A stretch of 64,000 nt of DNA from Brevibacterium luteolum. GTDB lineage: Bacteria; Actinomycetota; Actinomycetes; Actinomycetales; Brevibacteriaceae. The position numbers and the translations under genes are program-made. The DNA lies in assembly GCF_013004595.1 (NCBI RefSeq), contig NZ_JABEMC010000004.1, positions 62,001 through 126,000 on the forward strand, written 5' to 3'. The notes below the pieces were generated by a model that was not told the DNA's origin, did no database searches, and was given only the letters and a program-made list of their open reading frames with translations. Shown one piece after another: positions 62,160 through 64,000 of the stretch; position 1 is the stretch's first letter, and each line of letters begins with the position of its first letter.

Positions 62160-63413
62160 TCAGATTTCGGCCTCTGCAGCGGAGTACGCGCGTGTGCCGG
62201 AGCGCACCACCAGCACGGCGATGAGGGTGGTGGCCGGGATCGCGATGACCAGGCCGATCGAGGTCACCAGGGTGGAGACGACGGAGATCGCCTGTTCGCC
62301 AAGCGTGAGTGATTCGAGGAACGGCCGGGAGGAGGCGGCGACGAGCAGCAGCACGGTCAGCGCACCTCCGGCGTAGGCGAAGGCGATGGTGTACACGGTG
62401 GAGGCGATGTGGTCGCGGCCGATGCGCATCGCCGAGGTGAAGATTTCCCGTTTGGACGCCTCGGGACGGGAGGCGGCCAGCTCCCACACGGCGGCCGCCT
62501 GGGTGATGGTGACATCGTTGAGCACGCCGAGGCCGGCGATGAGGATCGCACAGACGACGAGGTCGGCCATCGACAGCCCGTCGGTCCAGGCGAGAATGTA
62601 GGTCTCTTCGGTGTAGATGCCGGCCAACTTCGACCAGGTCGTCCACAGCGCGCCGAGCACACCGGTGATGAGGATGCCGAACAGGGTCCCGAGCAGCGCA
62701 GTCGTGGTGCGGGCTGAGAACCCGTGAGCCAGGTACAGGACGATGAACATGATGACCGCAGCGGCGGTGATGCCGACGAGCACGGCCGGTTTGCCGTCCA
62801 TCACTGCCGGGAGCATGAACCACACCATGACGGCGTAGGCCAATGCCAGGCCGATGAGCGCGCGCAGCCCTTTGAGTCCGGCGACGAGCATGACGAGGGC
62901 GGCGTAGACAAAGGCGAGGACGCCGAGGGAGATGTTGCGGTCGAAGTCGACGAAGACGAAGTCGGCGGAGGTCGGCTCGTTGGTCGGGTCGCTGCCGGGT
63001 GCCTGCTCACCGGATGGCTGCCCGCCGCCGGTGATCGCATCGGCGACCGAGTCGGTCTGCGCATCGTCCATGACGATGACTTTGATCCGGTCGCCTGCTG
63101 CGATGCCGGTCTTGATCGCCTCGGGCGGGGCGTACATCGTGCCGGTGCGCTCCCCCGTATTGAGCGTGATCGCCCCGCAGCCGGTGGATTCGTAGTCCGG
63201 GCAGGCGCGCAGGTCGATCGATTCGACCGTGCCCGAGGTGAATTCGGCACCGTCGGCCAGGGCCGCCGGATCCCACCGGTCGGTGGCCTCAGACGAGGGC
63301 CAAAGCCACACGAGCCCCACGACAGACAGGACGGCCAGCGGGATGAGCATCCCGAGCATGACCGACCAGGCCTGTCGTGAGGCGCGCGGCAGTGTTTCTG
63401 CGATGTAGTGCAT
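62160..63413 (-). CDS. YibE/F-like membrane protein
   Basis: Membrane protein of the YibE/F family, function unknown. One N-terminal helix (about residues 20-37), an extracytoplasmic domain of about 110 residues with two Cys (DLRACPDYESTGCGA), then seven or eight helices including LAFVYAALVMLVAGLKGLRA and ILIAGLGVLNDVTITQAAAV. Length 417. The Cys pair may form a disulfide. It lies 47 bases after glyS on the same strand, separated by a hairpin. Confidence 0.85.
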   Translation of the reverse strand: MHYIAETLPRASRQAWSVMLGMLIPLAVLSVVGLVWLWPSSEATDRWDPAALADGAEFTSGTVESIDLRACPDYESTGCGAITLNTGERTGTMYAPPEAIKTGIAAGDRIKVIVMDDAQTDSVADAITGGGQPSGEQAPGSDPTNEPTSADFVFVDFDRNISLGVLAFVYAALVMLVAGLKGLRALIGLALAYAVMVWFMLPAVMDGKPAVLVGITAAAVIMFIVLYLAHGFSARTTTALLGTLFGILITGVLGALWTTWSKLAGIYTEETYILAWTDGLSMADLVVCAILIAGLGVLNDVTITQAAAVWELAASRPEASKREIFTSAMRIGRDHIASTVYTIAFAYAGGALTVLLLVAASSRPFLESLTLGEQAISVVSTLVTSIGLVIAIPATTLIAVLVVRSGTRAYSAAEAEI

Positions 63414-63445
63414 AGCGGTGCGGTGTCAGTGTCCTGACCCCGCGG

Positions 63446-63466
63446 ATCTGAGGCCGGGCCTCAGAT
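63446..63466 (-). terminator. Hairpin at the end of glyS
   Basis: ATCTGAGGCC (63446-63455) and GGCCTCAGAT (63457-63466) form a near-perfect palindrome that overlaps the glyS stop codon. The T-run is lacking. Confidence 0.5.
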
Positions 63467-64000
63467 GCCCAGTTCGTCAGCGACGTAGGAGACGACCTCG
63501 TCGATGGCGATGCGATCCTGGCTCATGTCGTCGCGGCGGCGGACGGTCACCGCGTTGTCATCGAGGGTGTCGAAGTCGACGGTGATGCAGAGCGGGGTGC
63601 CGATCTCGTCCTGACGGCGGTAGCGGCGGCCGATCGCACCGGCATCATCGAAGTCGACGTTCCAGCGCTTGCGCAGGTTCGCTGCCAGCTCGCGGGCCTT
63701 CGGCGAGAGCTTCTCATTGCGGCTCAGCGGCAGCACGGCGACCTTGACCGGGGCCAGGCGCGGGTCGAGCTTGAGCACGATGCGCTTGTCGACTCCGCCC
63801 TTGGTGTTCGGTGCCTCGTCTTCGGTGTAGGCGTCGACGAGGAAGGCCATCATCGACCGGGTCAGGCCGAAGGACGGCTCGATGACATACGGGGTGTAGC
63901 GGGTGCCGGCAGCCTGGTCGAAGTACTGCATCTTGTGACCGGAGTGCTCGGTGTGGTTCGACAGGTCGAAGTCGGTGCGGTTGGCGATGCCCATGAGCTC
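63461..64000 (-). CDS. glyS: Glycine--tRNA ligase (partial, C-terminal part)
   Basis: C-terminal 179 residues of a class II glycyl-tRNA synthetase of the alpha-2 type; the gene continues beyond the right edge. [40 protein letters not shown] and the anticodon-binding domain ([37 protein letters not shown]) are unmistakable. No start is visible. In actinobacteria glyS is often found close to dusB-dgt-dnaG, as here. Confidence 0.95.
   Translation of the reverse strand, partial: ELMGIANRTDFDLSNHTEHSGHKMQYFDQAAGTRYTPYVIEPSFGLTRSMMAFLVDAYTEDEAPNTKGGVDKRIVLKLDPRLAPVKVAVLPLSRNEKLSPKARELAANLRKRWNVDFDDAGAIGRRYRRQDEIGTPLCITVDFDTLDDNAVTVRRRDDMSQDRIAIDEVVSYVADELGI

Noticed and set aside
1..64000. Mobile elements, prophage, CRISPR array, biosynthetic cluster
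   Set aside because: No transposase, integrase, direct-repeat array or synthase genes; codon bias is uniform and the order is that of core chromosome.

Overview
The window is a GC-rich, gene-dense piece of a bacterial core chromosome. It looks actinobacterial, most likely Micrococcales and possibly close to Brevibacteriaceae (low confidence on the family). The reasons are the high-GC codon bias, frequent GTG starts, many leaderless -10 boxes placed exactly six bases before a start codon, the hrcA-dnaJ-rsmE-phoH-ybeY-corC-era block, the thrS-HIT and yebC-ruvCAB-yajC-secD blocks, a long GapB-type GAPDH and a MhuD-like haem monooxygenase. I see no insertion sequence, prophage, CRISPR array, rRNA or biosynthetic cluster, and no gap between genes exceeds about 240 bases.

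Layout. Positions 1-9.9 kb (minus strand): secD (cut by the left edge), yajC, ruvB, ruvA, ruvC, a YebC regulator, a NUDIX hydrolase, an S9 peptidase, an Ap4A-type HIT enzyme and thrS. Positions 9.9-12.3 kb: a repeat-rich membrane protein, a four-gene tRNA operon (Gly, Cys, Val, Val) with visible promoter and terminator, and a PGPGW membrane protein. Positions 12.3-21.2 kb: a PPK2 kinase, zapE, era, a CorC/HlyC protein, ybeY, phoH, rsmE, dnaJ and hrcA, headed by a CIRCE operator. Positions 21.2-29.2 kb: DUF3097 and DUF4870 proteins, hemW, lepA, an EEP-fold hydrolase, a PemK-like protein, rpsT with a structured leader, and holA. Positions 29.2-36.4 kb: comEC, comEA, a DegV protein, a UDP-sugar dehydrogenase, an unknown membrane protein and nadE. 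Positions 36.4-48.3 kb: leuS, an acyl-CoA synthetase, a second PPK2, a YihY/BrkB protein, a 3-methyladenine glycosylase, a fructosamine-kinase-like protein, the MhuD-like protein, gap and glpK. Positions 48.4-52.8 kb: a tetR / multidrug exporter / 2-hydroxyacid dehydrogenase operon with a second 2-hydroxyacid dehydrogenase transcribed divergently. Positions 52.8-64 kb: dnaG, dgt, dusB, an MHS transporter, an unknown small protein, a lactate-permease-type carrier, an aminotransferase, a YibE/F protein and glyS (cut by the right edge).

Functional themes are translation (thrS, leuS, glyS, tRNAs, lepA, era, ybeY, rsmE, rpsT, dusB), DNA processing (ruvABC, dnaG, holA, comEA/comEC, alkyl-base excision, dgt), proteostasis under HrcA/CIRCE, polyphosphate-nucleotide exchange (two PPK2 genes) and glycerol/triose metabolism (gap-glpK). 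Many genes are translationally coupled by 4-base ATGA/GTGA overlaps.

I did not find a clearly new multi-gene system. The best leads are regulatory: a four-half-site operator between tetR and a divergent dehydrogenase, a structured rpsT leader, a probable CTG start plus tiny leaderless ORF before phoH, a LexA-like box on the ruvA promoter, and a terminator hairpin standing where a -35 box should be.
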